From Amblyomma americanum (Eukaryota; Arthropoda; Arachnida; Ixodida; Ixodidae): 64,000 nt of DNA. Of the stretch, positions 42,678 through 53,239 are shown piece by piece. Each line of letters starts with the position of its first letter. Within the stretch, counting starts at the first letter, position 1. A program made the position numbers and the translations under genes. Under the pieces are notes generated by a model. The model saw only the letters and a list, made by a program, of their open reading frames with translations, did no database searches and was not told the DNA's origin. The stretch spans positions 349,200,799 through 349,264,798 of the forward strand of contig NC_135497.1 of assembly GCF_052857255.1 (NCBI RefSeq), in the 5' to 3' direction.

Positions 42678-43212
42678 TTGTAGACTTTCTATAGGCAGTC
42701 TACAGACAATGGCCTATTAAGGTTTTTTAGACAGAGCTCTATAGACTGTCTATAGACAAATGTCTACAGCATTGCCAGGCCACATAACTGTGGAATGTCC
42801 TATGTCTATTGGACATTGACCTATGTCTACTGGACCAGTAGACTTTTGTCTATAGACGGAACCTTGAAGTGTATGGCCTGAGTCTATAGATCATCTAGAC
42901 TGCCTATAGACCTGTGTCTATTATTAGTAGACATTTGTCTATAGACGGTCTATGGACAGAAGTCTATAGGAAGTCTATGGCCGTAAATCTGCCTTCTATT
43001 GACTATATAGACCTGGGTATATAGACTGTCTATGGACCTATCTACTTTCAGTAGACATTTGTCTATGGACTGTCTATAGACAAAAGTCTACAAAAAGTGA
43101 ATGGCCATAAATCTATAGACTGTCTATAGACTGGTCTAATGGATTTGTTTATAGACAGTCTATAGACTTATCAGACTAAACTCCATAGACAGTCTACGGA
43201 CTGTCTAAAGAA
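42678..43212. repeat. Second GTCTATAGAC-type array
   Basis: About 535 bp contain many copies of TCTATAGAC and the palindrome GTCTATAGAC, mixed with TAGACATTTGTCTATAGAC and TATGGCC words. The regular 61-bp spacers of the first array are absent, so it is a related but differently organised array. It ends at CTGTCTAAAGAAATTTTTG and is followed at once by LINE sequence. Confidence 0.85.
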
Positions 43213-43800
43213 ATTTTTGTAAAGGGAGGCGACGCGAGGACTCATCGACCGCATCCCTCCGGTTTCCTCTGCTACCCCACATATCGAGTACAGGGATCAG
43301 TTACTCACGTACAACGAGCTCACTAAGCACATTTATTTAGGCAAAGAATAGTTTCCCCTCCCGGATAAAAAATTAACCCGCAGCCAGTTGGTCACGTTAC
43401 GCTTGCTCCAAACGAACTCATACCCCAACCCCTGGCGCATTAAGCACATCGACTCAGAATACGACGGACATGTGTGTGAACAGTACAGTGAACGTGTAGA
43501 CTTGAACCATAGGCTGTGTGGTTGTGCATCGAGTGACGCCTATGCCAAGAACAAGGAACTTTGGGACAAAGTGGTAAAGAGTGCTTCACTTCACGACCAG
43601 CTTCGGGCTGTCCAGGAGGCCCGCCCGGCGGTGGAGAGCTTAGGGCTGTCTGTGCCGACGTGGGAGCTGCCCTCTACACCTTGCGCCTAGCCGAGTGTCC
43701 TTCAGGACCCCTACTGTGGGATAGAAAGTTTTACCACCACCATCGACCAAAGCGCAGCTACACGGATGCAAAGGAAGCTTTATGGGAAATTTCGTAGTTA
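43213..43800 (+). pseudogene. I-type LINE ORF2 C-terminus (probable continuation of LINE A)
   Basis: The frame reads REATRGLIDRIPPVSS, IEYRDQLLTYNELTKHIYLG, a stop, then FPLPDKKLTRSQLVTLRLLQ, TNSYPNPWRIKHI and LRAVQEARPAVESLGLSVPT, ending at a stop at 43690. This is the post-RNase H tail of an I-type ORF2 with its L.T.SYPNP block. It starts just where the LINE A reading stopped at 29226, with only a few residues missing, so I infer it is the same element split by the 29227-43212 block. The CX2C motif in the tail is degenerate. Confidence 0.75.
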
Positions 43801-44612
43801 AGGAAAAAAATTCTCCGCCAACACTGCCTCAGCGTTCCACTTAAGAGCGTTAGCTACAGGAGCTTCAAGTGATTACATTGGTGCACTCAGCAAACGTGGA
43901 GAAAGCGAAATTGAAACATCCGCGCTTTTTTTCTTTCGGAAACGTGCCTTCTCAGGCAGAAGCAGCGTCATCTACCTCATGAATGTTGCACCTCTATTGC
44001 AATTTACAGTCATTTTTTTCCTATATCTGGTATATTTCCTCGTCATATTAGTTAATAAATTTTATAAACGTGGGCATCACAACTCGGCGAATCGTTTAAC
44101 AATACCCCGAACATTCTGCGACAAACGGTTCGGCCGTAAAGTTTGTCTAATGGTGTCGGAAGGCACGATTTTTTGATGGAAAGGCCGTCGTTACAAATCC
44201 CACAAATATTTCGGGCTTCATCTCAATTATAAATTTTATCCTGAGGAACATGTCAAGCCATTTAACACCACTTCGAACATTCTGCGTCAAACGGGAAGTC
44301 TCCAGATTTTATGCAAATGGTGGCCGCGTGGGAGGGTGGGTCTCAGTTCGATGGCCGATTAGTGGCACATATATCACGTATCGAAACAATAGGCATAGAG
44401 AAAGAGATACATAAAGAGCGGAAACACTCATAGGGCCCAGCGGCCCAACTAACTGTGCGCACCAGGAGGCTGGGTGAGGGGTTTTCCGATTTTGGTTTCA
44501 CGCGCGAGTAATTTCAATGTTAGCAAGCGCTGGTGCCTGCCGCGCCCTTGTGGCGCGTTATTTCTTTTCACCATGGTTTCCTGCTATTACCTGGTTACTT
44601 TCGGTCTAGAAA
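43801..44612. other. Unassigned stretch with no supported gene
   Basis: The region is moderately AT-rich. A 65-codon hydrophobic open frame at 43979-44176 has no identifiable family. Two similar phrases (AACATTCTGCGACAAACGG near 44108 and AACATTCTGCGTCAAACGG near 44276) show an internal duplication of about 168-bp period. Confidence 0.45.
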
Positions 44613-44924
44613 GATAATGATAATTGGTTTTTGGGGAAAGGAAATTGCGCAGTATCTGTTTCATATATCTTTGGACACCTGAACAACGCCGTAAGGGAAG
44701 GGATAAAGGAGGGAATGAAAGAAGAAAGGAATCAAGAGGTGCTGTAGTTGAGGGCTCCGGAATAATTTCGACCACCTGGGAATCTTTAACGTGCACTGAC
44801 ATCGCACTGCACACGGGCGCCTAAGCGTTTTTCCTACATAAAAATGCAGCCGCCGCGGTTGGGTTCGAACCCGAGAACTCCGGATCAGTAGCCGAGCGGC
44901 CTGACCACTGATCCACCGCGGCGG
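44613..44924 (-). repeat. tRNA-headed tick SINE (family 1, long form), full length, minus strand
   Basis: On the minus strand it runs from CCGCCGCGGTGGATCAGTGG through a good box B (GGGTTCGAACCC), the body words GTCAGTGCACGTTAAAG and CCACAG-type region, a GAAGG/TTCCTTTC stretch and the end GCGCAATTTCCTTTCC. It is the most complete SINE in the window, about 310 bp. Confidence 0.85.
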
Positions 44925-47039
44925 TAACTGAAAATTGAATGCTGGATTTTGAGGAAAGGCGCGGCGCTGCGCAGGGACGGCACACCTGTGGCTCGGTGCT
45001 ACTAGTGGCGCGTGCGCATAGTGACTAGGGAGCCGGAGAGAAATATCCGCGGCGAGGCGCGCGTTGTGACGTCATGTGCCTCCTTGGAGTACCGCACCGC
45101 GAAATCGCAATTTCGCGGCCAGTAAAGCTTTCGCTTTAAATAATGTGCGAAGAGACGAAACGCGTGAAAGCGGCGACATTACGAACAAAGAAAACATGCT
45201 TTTACGAACATCGCATGAGGAACTCATGATGTACCATATGCAATACTACAAGATATCTCCCAATCATCCCCAGGATTCTGGACCATGCGCCTCGAAAAAC
45301 CGGTCGCGCCATCTCGCGACAGCCGGCGGCGCGGCGGCGCGTAACTCAATGGCGACGAAAAATAAAAATTGATATTTCGTCGCGCATAACAGTTAGAAAT
45401 TAGCTCTCTCGCCTAGATGTTAAATGCATCTTAAAGTTTCATTTAGTCGAGTTTCATCGATGTAGCTTACATATTGCGTTTGCCATGAGCAATGATCTAT
45501 GACAGCATGGAGCCTATGGCGAGGTCCTGAAAAATACCCCACTTGAGTTCAATTTATCGCTCACTACAGCCCTATTTTAAAATATATCGACAAGCTCTAG
45601 CAGGTTCACGTAGGGTGATGTCCTACCTTTAAGGAAGTATAAGGTATTTTACATTTCAATGGCGTAAAAGTCTTCCTGCGCTATTTCACTATTGATCATG
45701 CATCATCAGCTTTTTCATGAAACGTGTGGCGCCCTCTCTCGGTGCGTTGGAAAGGCACACGTCCCTGCTCGCGGCCGGGCTCGAGTAGCGGAGGCGGCTC
45801 GATTCCGGCCGTGCCCTGCTACAGTGTCCCTGCTTTGGTAGGTTGCTTTGGGAGGTTGAGACTGCCGTACGAATGCGCAGTTTTATCAAAAGTGCCCCCA
45901 TCAGAGGGAGGCTATGGCCATGGGCTGCTACATAAAATGCTACAAGAAAGCGTGTGCCTTCTATGAGGTATATAGAGGAAATTATAAGAAGACTCTTTTG
46001 CTTGACAGGTACATTTTTCATTAAGCGCGTACAGTGACCACACCGGCATAGGTGATAGTGGAATTGCGTACGCAATAACAGTGCAAAGCAATGAAGCTTC
46101 TAGGTACTTTCGTTCAAGCAGTGAAATTTGTAATTCCCGGACGCTCATACTTAGAGCTCACCCACCGATACTTGTATATGGTTCTTGCACTGTGCATTCA
46201 AAATTGTAAAATCGTGTCTTAATGTCTACATTTCAACACTCATGTTATTAGCCTCAATAGCAGAAAGCTCTTCCAATCTTTTGTCGATGTGGTGCAAGTG
46301 CAGCAAGGATGCGTTGAAGTGAATGTTGCATGTGTTGCACATAAGAGGCGGCAAACCTGATGCTGCGTTTTATGCCAGTAGGTTATTTGTCCAATGTAAC
46401 AATTAGTAGTGTGGTAGTTCACATTTTTGTCTAGGTTGGTAAAGTGCTTCTCACAATTCGATCGTTCGCCGTTGAGAAGGGGTTTACCATTGCTGTAATC
46501 GATGCTAGTTTCGGCAATTCTGTCAAAGATGTACGTGAAGGATGAACCGCTAACGAAGACTTCATAGAGTGGCATGCTGGGAACTATTCTGAAGAGTGTG
46601 CCATCAGTTCGGCAAGCCAGTAACTACGCCGTTACCCAGAGCAGCAATCAAGAGTCAAACTCTAGTTAAATGTTCTTGATTATAATTTAAATCTGCTAAG
46701 AAATGAACAGAAGTTATTGTCGGATAACACGATGTTTAAAAGATTACTGGTTTTCTCCAGTACGGTGACTCGGCGCTCCACCCAACCCGTTTGTGCAGTG
46801 CGCCGCTAGCGCGATTCATTAGCGACAGGACGCTACATGCTCGCGGCCCTGAATATGCAGTGAATTTACCGTGTTGCGAATATGTGCAACAATACCCATA
46901 AGCACTTTCGCACGAGTGGCGCGAACATATTTTTTTTTTGCATAAGTTCCAACCTACCCTCGTTTTTTTTTTTTTCTGCCGCTCTCCTATCTACTTTTCG
47001 CTATCCTCTCTCTTTGCTTTTAATTCCACCGGTTGCAGT
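44925..47039. other. Unassigned 2.1 kb with a minus-strand open frame
   Basis: No family is recognised. The open frame at 46240-46575 (minus, 111 codons) begins MPLYEVFVSGSSFTYIFDRI and is rich in cysteine, histidine and threonine towards its end. It could be a decayed coding exon but has no motif I can name. At 45097-45118 a perfect 9-bp stem (CCGCGAAAT/ATTTCGCGG) occurs. Near 45060-45090 the minus strand reads GGAGGCACATGACGTCAC, similar to the end of the element at 10884. Confidence 0.4.
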
Positions 47040-47500
47040 TCCAGTGCTTGAGGGGTTGGCAAACTACTACTTCTTGGATGTGTGACTCCCGGGGAGTTAG
47101 CGCGGCTTTTTAGCGCACAAACCGCGGGAGTCAGAAGAGGGAGCCGTTTCCACGGAACGATCCAGCGACTTTTAAATGTGCCATGCATCTCCATGTTCCT
47201 GGTGCTGGCTCCCTTCCCCTGTCGAGCGGACGGAGAGAATATCAAGCCGTGGAGAGAAGGGGTTGGGGGGCGATGACAGAACAACTTAAACCGCGAAGAA
47301 AAGTTCGGGGAACCTGAAATAGCTTCAAGCCATGAAGAAAAGAGCCACCGAGAGCCCGGCGATCCTTCCATTGTTATAAACCGGACCCCCCTTCCAACGC
47401 GTACACGAGCGCCCGCGCGCTGATGCCGACATCTAGCACAGACGCCTCACCTAGGCTTGCTGGCGTCTCCTGCAGTGCGCATGCGCAGACCGGTTTCGGC
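47040..47500 (-). repeat. Isolated 5'UTR fragment of the I-type LINE family found at 53.2 kb
   Basis: On the minus strand the segment matches about 53310-53600 in order: CTGCAGGAGACGCC, GGGCGCTCGTGTACGCGTTG, CTCTCGGTGGCTCTTTTC, CGAACTTTTCTTCGCGGTTT. The usual pattern for LINE fragments is 3' ends; this is a 5'UTR without its ORFs. The boundary at the ORF side is near 47040. Confidence 0.75.
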
Positions 47501-47569
47501 TTACGCTAAGAGCGCGGACGCTGAGCGCGTACGCCCAGGAAGGGCCATTCGAGTTGGCGCCTCTAGGCC

Positions 47570-47720
47570 TTTTTTGGGGTGGGATGACTGTCTTTGAAGT
47601 GGCACAGGAGGCCTCCGATAATGATGTCCGGCTTGTGTGTAGTTTGCATCCCTTCCTTTCTGAGAACACTGGCCAAGGTTTCGCAGACACCCTTTACGTA
47701 CTAACTGCATACACGTTTTT
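47570..47720 (-). pseudogene. PLE RT-endonuclease linker scrap
   Basis: The minus strand reads KGVSETLAKVLRKEGMQTTH with one shift, then KPDIIIGGLLCH and FKDSHPTPKKA. The KGVSE.LA..L.KEG...HKP pattern is the linker between RT and endonuclease in one PLE group, and it resembles YVKGVSETLARIHGKEG at 60150. Only about 50 residues remain. Confidence 0.5.
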
Positions 47721-49374
47721 GCCACCAGCGTGTCCTTAGCATAAGCATATCGAGTTGTTTTCGTTGCATCCTTTTCAGTTTTAGATGATACATCGAGTGA
47801 AGAATCTTGGGTATCCATTGCCTAGAAATGTTTTCTTTTGCTGATGATGAGTTTTAATGGCGCACTGGCAACCTCGCGCCAAGCGCAATGTGTTGAAGTG
47901 TTTTCTTCAACACAATGTTAGGTGGAAGACCATTTTCCGAGCACTTCAACTCAAAGAAACCAAGCGCCAGGCTACGAGAAAACTTCTACCCATTGGAAAT
48001 CAGTGGGTACACGGCGACACTGTGGAACGAATCACACACCGTCCTCGAGCCGCATGCTCAAAGCGATGTGTCATTGCTGTTGTCGCTGATTTTAAAACAA
48101 ATATGCAAGAATTTGGAATCGTCTTAACCAAAACTTGCTTGAATTCCACCCTACCCTTAGGGCACAATTTTCAGCACTGTTCCTCCCAAAAAGGCTACGG
48201 GAACAAGACGCACAACACGCAGCATCAAACGGATGAAGAACGTGGAGAGGCGGTAACGGAAAGGGCCAAGGATGATTTGAGCAGGTGCATAGGTACGGAA
48301 AAATTCTTTTTCAAGAGCTACACGGGCAGCCGGTAGCAGGGTGGTAAGAGGGAGGAAGAAAAGGACAGTGGGGAGGGGTCTCCTGCTGTGCCTTTGCCTG
48401 CCTTTCTTGTTTTTTCTCCTTTTACTTTTCCTCGAATCGTGGAGCGCAGTCCATGGTTGCTTTTTGGATGCGCTATGTTTCTGTTCCCTATGGTGCGAAG
48501 CACGAGCTGCACGACATAGTCGGCGCCTCTGCGAAAACGGCCCGGAAAGGTCATGGACGCACTCTTGCCTCCAGGCTGTCACAAAAAAAAACTTACAACC
48601 GCTAATGTGTCAGTCCTGGCAAAGGGTTTCTCCACACGCAGACAAAAATCTCCCAAAAAAGACATCAGAATTTCTGCAGAAGATTCTTTACTGCCTTCCG
48701 CCAAACTAAGGAATTCCACCAGCCTTGTTAAAAGCACAGCGCATGGCACAGGTAGACAGTGCCACCAAAATCAATTTCGGACGAGTTAGCGTGGTTTACG
48801 CCAGTTGCAAATAGGAGTGCTAGCACTTCGGTTTTCAGTGCTGTTTCAGTGTTCGGTTCCGTTGCGCATAGATGCAGCTGATGAAGACGACGATATCCAA
48901 AATACAGCGCAAGAGACTGGTATTTTATGACGCAGAATGTTCGGCTGCGGCGGTGTGGCAGTCGACGGCGGCAAAAAAGCGCTCCGCTGCCGCCGACGCC
49001 AGCGAATCGCCCGGAAAAACGCTTCATGCGGGCCACGCTTAACGCAGTAACCAGCAAAACGTATGCGTTCTCGCCGCCTCGGGTTCGAAACTCACTCGCG
49101 GCCGTAAAACATTTTCGATTATTTTATTTCAGGTCAAGTAAATTTCAGACATACAAAGAGGCCACGTCGAAATCCAAAATTGAAGCCTCAGTGCTGCAAT
49201 GAAAAATGCGACCCCGTTAGCCCGCTGTTGTACCAGCTTGTTGAGGCAACGGTTGGTACCAATGCGGCCACTCGATGGAACCGCATCACCGAGTGGCCGT
49301 GGCTCTCATCTGCTCACTCACTGAAAAAGGCAGCGCGTTGGAAATGTTTTCCTTAAGCTCCAACTCGATGGACA
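47721..49374. other. Unassigned stretch with no supported gene
   Basis: Open frames of up to 159 codons occur (47857-48336 plus, 48157-48582 minus), but they overlap each other on opposite strands, lack motifs and have low-complexity basic stretches. I do not call genes here. Confidence 0.45.
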
Positions 49375-49527
49375 CACTATTCCGGAGCCCTCCACTACTG
49401 CACCTCTTTCTTCCTTTCTTCTTTCACTTCCTCCTTTACCCCTTCCCTTAAGGCGCGGTTCAGCTGTCCGCCGATATGCGAGACAGATACTGCGCCATTT
49501 CCTTTCCCGAAACACCAACCAACCAAC
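49375..49527 (+). repeat. SINE 3' half (family 1, long form), plus strand
   Basis: The words ATTCCGGAGCCCTCCACTAC, CTTCCTTTCTTCTTTCACTT, GCGGTTCAGCTGTCCGCCGA and ACAGATACTGCGCCATTTCC match the body and end of the long SINE form. The tRNA-like head is missing. Confidence 0.78.
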
Positions 49528-50159
49528 TCCTTTTCAAAGACAGCTGGTTCACATGATCTTTGCCTCGCGTCACTGCACCCTAGGCCAACCAAACACAAAG
49601 AACTATTGACAGGGTACTCTTGACGTGCAGCATTCATTTTCTCAGAAGTGAATGGACAACTTGCAGAATTGCTGGCTTAATGGAAGGTTTCTTCCAACAA
49701 CCCACGTTTGCAAACCGCGTTTTCACTTCCTGCTCTGCTGACTAACGGGGTTAGAATGAGGAGAGATGAGTCAGTCGTCCTCCACTGTATTCTGTTTCGA
49801 AAAGGTGAGGGGGGCTGCCTCCTATCCTGCGGGAACATGAAGCCCCGACGGTCGCCACCAGCTGTAAAAAAGAAGTTGTCGAAAGGTTACAATGATGTTT
49901 TCGATCGTTTCAGCGACGGTGGGTGCGCAAAGCGGGCTCTTCCTGAAGCGGCGAGCCGGTGATCACTCTGCGCGGCGCGTGCACTCGCAGTGGTTTGGAG
50001 CCTAAGATACGCGTCAAAAATGAGCATATTCTGTTATTCTACAATTTGCGAACAGTCCAAATAGCAAACATGTTGTTTCTGCCAACATGTAATGTGTTCA
50101 AAAAGCAGTGATTAAGTTCATTCTGCAGGTTGGTAACGAGTTTCAGCCTAATGACCCGT

Positions 50160-50195
50160 GTGTTAATCAGCAACATACTCGTTGCTGATTAACAC
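50160..50195. repeat. Perfect 15-bp inverted repeat with 6-nt loop
   Basis: GTGTTAATCAGCAAC (50160-50174) and its exact reverse complement (50181-50195) flank ATACTC. It is followed by a 16-bp direct repeat, ACACCATGTCGTCAAC, at about 50191 and 50217. It lies 120 bp left of the TIR element. No protein or terminator role is implied. Confidence 0.75.
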
Positions 50196-50444
50196 CATGT
50201 CGTCAACACCACCACGACACCATGTCGTCAACGCATTCCTGTTCGGAGTTTTGTTCATGCTGCCAACATAGCCTATTACAGCTGCATGAAAGCAGTGCAG
50301 TGCTTGAACACTTAGCTATACATGGCTTGCACTGACGTCGTAGCTGGGAACCCTGGGATACTGTTCCGCCATGTTGGTGCAGTCGCAGCGGCCGTGGTGC
50401 ACTTGATGCAATTCGCGCGTACGGTGTACTTCGACGACGTTGCG

Positions 50445-50953
50445 ATGGTTATCTGCGCTGTTGTTGGATGCTCCAATCGCACTTGTTGGGCGAAATCAAC
50501 AAACACAAACTTCTTTCGTCTTCCAAAGGTCATCGAGCATCAAGGTGACCGTACGAAAGCTTTATGCGCGAAGCGACGGGAGGTGTGGCTGGCTCGTATA
50601 AAACGTGCCGATCTCAACACCGAAAGGACGGGCATACGTGTTTGCGGCGCCCACTTCGTAAAAGGTAAGTCCGTTGCATATGCACAGTGTTTATTTAGGT
50701 GCATGACGTACAAGCATAGCGGAAAATCTCATTTTAAACAAATTTTTTTTTGCATTTTGTAGGCAGACCATCAAAACTGTGGGAGGAGACGGACCCGGAC
50801 TGGGCCCCTACGCTTTTGATCGGCTACAGCGCAAAACATGGTGATCCCGGTCGCCACGCTCGCGCGGCAAGACGACGGACCCAGAAACGCGCGGCTCAAG
50901 CGGAGTGTCAGGCTGAGGAGTCGGGAACAATGGAGGCTACGAATCCAAATTAA
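50445..50953 (+). CDS. THAP-domain protein, two exons (50445-50664, 50763-50953)
   Basis: The ATG at 50445 opens a THAP domain. MVICAVVGCSNR supplies the first two cysteines. NFFRLPKV and REVWLARIKR follow with the conserved tryptophan, and IRVCGAHFVKG supplies the CX2H pair. The frame is cut at AAAG/GTAAGT (50664/50665), a strong donor. An acceptor TTTTTTTTGCATTTTGTAG ends at 50762. Exon 2 continues RPSKLWEETDPDWAPTLLIG, the end of a THAP domain, then a basic helix and a stop at 50951-50953. The predicted protein is 136 residues, a THAP domain with no transposase. THAP domains bind DNA and occur in P-type transposases and host factors. The exon junction is inferred from sequence only. Confidence 0.75.
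50665..50762 (+). other. Predicted phase-1 intron of the THAP gene (98 bp)
   Basis: The intron starts GTAAGTCC and ends TTTTGTAG after a T-rich tract. Splicing restores glycine as the joined codon (G + GC) and keeps both parts of the THAP domain in frame, strong evidence that the intron is real. Confidence 0.75.
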
Positions 50954-51415
50954 CATTGGGCACATCTCTGCGAAGGCACACGTCACTGTCGATCTTGTCG
51001 CGCTACCGGACCGTCGAAAACGGCAACAGCGATGAGCTTGACCACTTAATGCGGGCCATAGTGCGCGACGCGACAGGCGAGACCTAAATTATTGGTCGAC
51101 AAATCTGTAGTGAGCGATAACAATCTCTCCACGCATGACCGTTTCTTTTTTCTCGCAATAACTTGTTGGGTTTCCAAACTAAGATAAACCAGCAACGGTT
51201 CCTTTCATATGCCCATAAAAATAAAATAACTCGTGATTTAATCTGAAGTCGTTCAGGTTCAGTACATATGAAGAAATGAATCACTAGCCTGACAGTTTGT
51301 AAACAGTTCTTTTTAAAACTTTACTGAGTGATTGCTTACACTCAGTCACTTGTTGATTTAATAACCGTTATTTCTTTACTCTATTCCTTACAAAGATCAA
51401 TGCCCTGCGGCTTAC

Positions 51416-51749
51416 CTCCAAGTAGAAGCACCTTGTCCCCTTGCAGCTGTTTTGCCGACAGTCCCTTCACCCAGCCGCTAGTGAAATAATTATGCACCTC
51501 GGTGGACTTAAACGCCTTCATTTCTTCAAGGGTCAGAAAGCTTACAGAAAAAACAAGGTAATTGACGATGTCACCGTAACAAATCTCTGGAAATATGTCG
51601 ACATCGCTTGTTTCCGTTCCCGGCCGCAGCATGAACGGGTCGATATTATCGCAGAGACGCACTTTTTCCGCATACCGAACCCGCTCCGACCCCGTAAAAT
51701 CTAAGCGGTAGGTAGCGTCTAAAGGCTGCTTACTGAGAAGCGGCGGCAT
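51416..51749 (-). CDS. 5' exon of an unknown transposon protein (SWIM/YqaJ-type N-terminus?)
   Basis: On the minus strand the ATG at 51749 (MPPLLSKQPLDATYRLDFTG) opens 111 codons. They include RVRYAEKVRLCDNIDPFML, ICYGDIVNYLVFSVSFLTL and EEMKAFKSTEVHNYFTSGWV, and run to LLLGG at a splice donor, TTGGAG/GTAAGC (51416/51415). The FKS.E.HNYFTSGWV block is one I associate with tick proteins that carry a downstream SWIM zinc finger and YqaJ-like exonuclease domain. Neither of those domains is present here, so this is an inference. An upstream in-frame ATG at 51774-51776 is also possible. No acceptor or second exon is found, so the gene is truncated. Confidence 0.5.
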
Positions 51750-51896
51750 GCCACACAAAAGGCAACAAAATTGCACGTGTTACCACTAGCGAGGAAACGC
51801 GTGCGATACGCACTCCACCGACTCCGCACAGACTGCACCAACATGTCCGCCGCAGCGCGCGCCGCCGGACGTGACGTCACATGCAAACCATGTATA

Positions 51897-53239
51897 GTAT
51901 GGTGTATATGGTAATATTTTAAGGTGGGCGTTAGCAGCAAACACATTTCTCATCGAGCTTCAGTTCATTCTGGTCTAGATTAAACACGGCTTTCTGGCCA
52001 CGACGTGACTGCTAAAGAGCGACATGAATGGCAAGAACTTCACAATGTACATATATTTCTCGGATATAATGCGTAAAGTGGTTGTATAATTGTGAACGCT
52101 TCTTGGCAACCGTCGTCTGCTCACTCGATCACAGCGTTTTCCCCCGCCAGTCAAAAACACATTTTCAGCGCTAACTTCGACTGTACTATAAAGCTCGAAT
52201 GACCCCCTGGCTGCCGCTTCAAACAACAGCTACGTTGCCTCTTCTTTTACCGCATATATGCGACCAACGTACGCTGCAGATGGACTATATATAGCCGGAA
52301 ATTAGTCTGCAGTAAAGCTACGCGCACATTCAGGGCCACCGAACAGAATTCCTCCGCGAGAAAATGTAGAACACTTGTAAAACTTTTCTGTTTACCTAAA
52401 CAAGCAGTCAATCAACGTCGAAATTGTAGGCTCAAGGATTTTGATGTTTCTGGCTGTTTGATGCAGTCCAACATTAAAAAGTTGATTTTGATCACTGCTG
52501 TAATATTACGCTGCGGAATGGCCATTGTTTCCAAATGCTGATTTTTTTTTTCAATGGTATCCTTATAAGGCCAGCACACAATAAATACACATACCGCATT
52601 TACGCGGGTAAGGGCCGCACTCGTGTAGGCACGAAACATAGCGTTAGACTGTCTGGGTCATTAAAGTAGTTTATTTACGCTTTCGGATAAGTGCCGAAAG
52701 AAAAAGAAAGTGAACGCGCAAAATAATTACGCTTCAAAGTGCTCATCGCACTTCACCATGCTAAGTTCGCAAGTTTCAACGACGCGGTTTTTGCGCGCGC
52801 GGCACTTGCGAACTAGCGATTCCATGCGAATATCGATAAAGATTTATTTATAGCCTGTAAAGCAGCCAAACTCAAGCATAGGATCGTATTAATGACCAAG
52901 AATCATTTACTGCTGCTTATCTAGACTCTACGTTTTGACACCTTTGGTGTGATTTTTAAAGAAGCCGCTTTGCTTCCATAAAGACTTACGCTATGGCATC
53001 GGCGCCATCACCGCCTCGTCCGCAGTACCGTACTACCGCCGCGCCACCTCTAAGAGCTAGAATGACCGAATTCTCTTGACGAGTACCTATCTCGACCCGC
53101 TCCTCACATCCTTTCAACGTCTACTCTCTCATACAGATAAAGGGACCTCTCCAAACTCATTTTTCGTACAAGAATGCGAGATTGCCGTCTCTAAACGAGG
53201 GTTTTTGGCTGGCAAACTGTAGAGGACGCTCGATATTCT
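51897..53239. other. Unassigned stretch between the TIR element and the LINE 5'UTR
   Basis: No gene is supported. The word CCGCATTTACGCGGGTAAGG near 52595 looks like a recurrent tick repeat. At about 52938-52950 a short perfect inverted repeat (ACACC/GGTGT around TTT) occurs. Confidence 0.4.

Larger units (their letters stand above)
50317..51896. mobile_element. TIR DNA transposon carrying inward-facing THAP and unknown exons
   Basis: The left end reads TATACATGGCTTGCACTGAC and the right end, on the minus strand, TATACATGGTTTGCATGTGAC (first 20 bases quoted). The two ends continue to align over about 65 bp to ATGTTGGTGCAGTC. TATA at each end may be a 4-bp target duplication. A spliced THAP gene reads inward from the left end, and an exon with a clean splice donor reads inward from the right. 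Ends share TGACGTC and CATGTTGG with the element at 10884-12118. Confidence 0.72.

Noticed and set aside
47857..48336. 159-codon open frame as a gene
   Set aside because: It has no motif or splice signals, and an overlapping open frame of similar length lies on the other strand.
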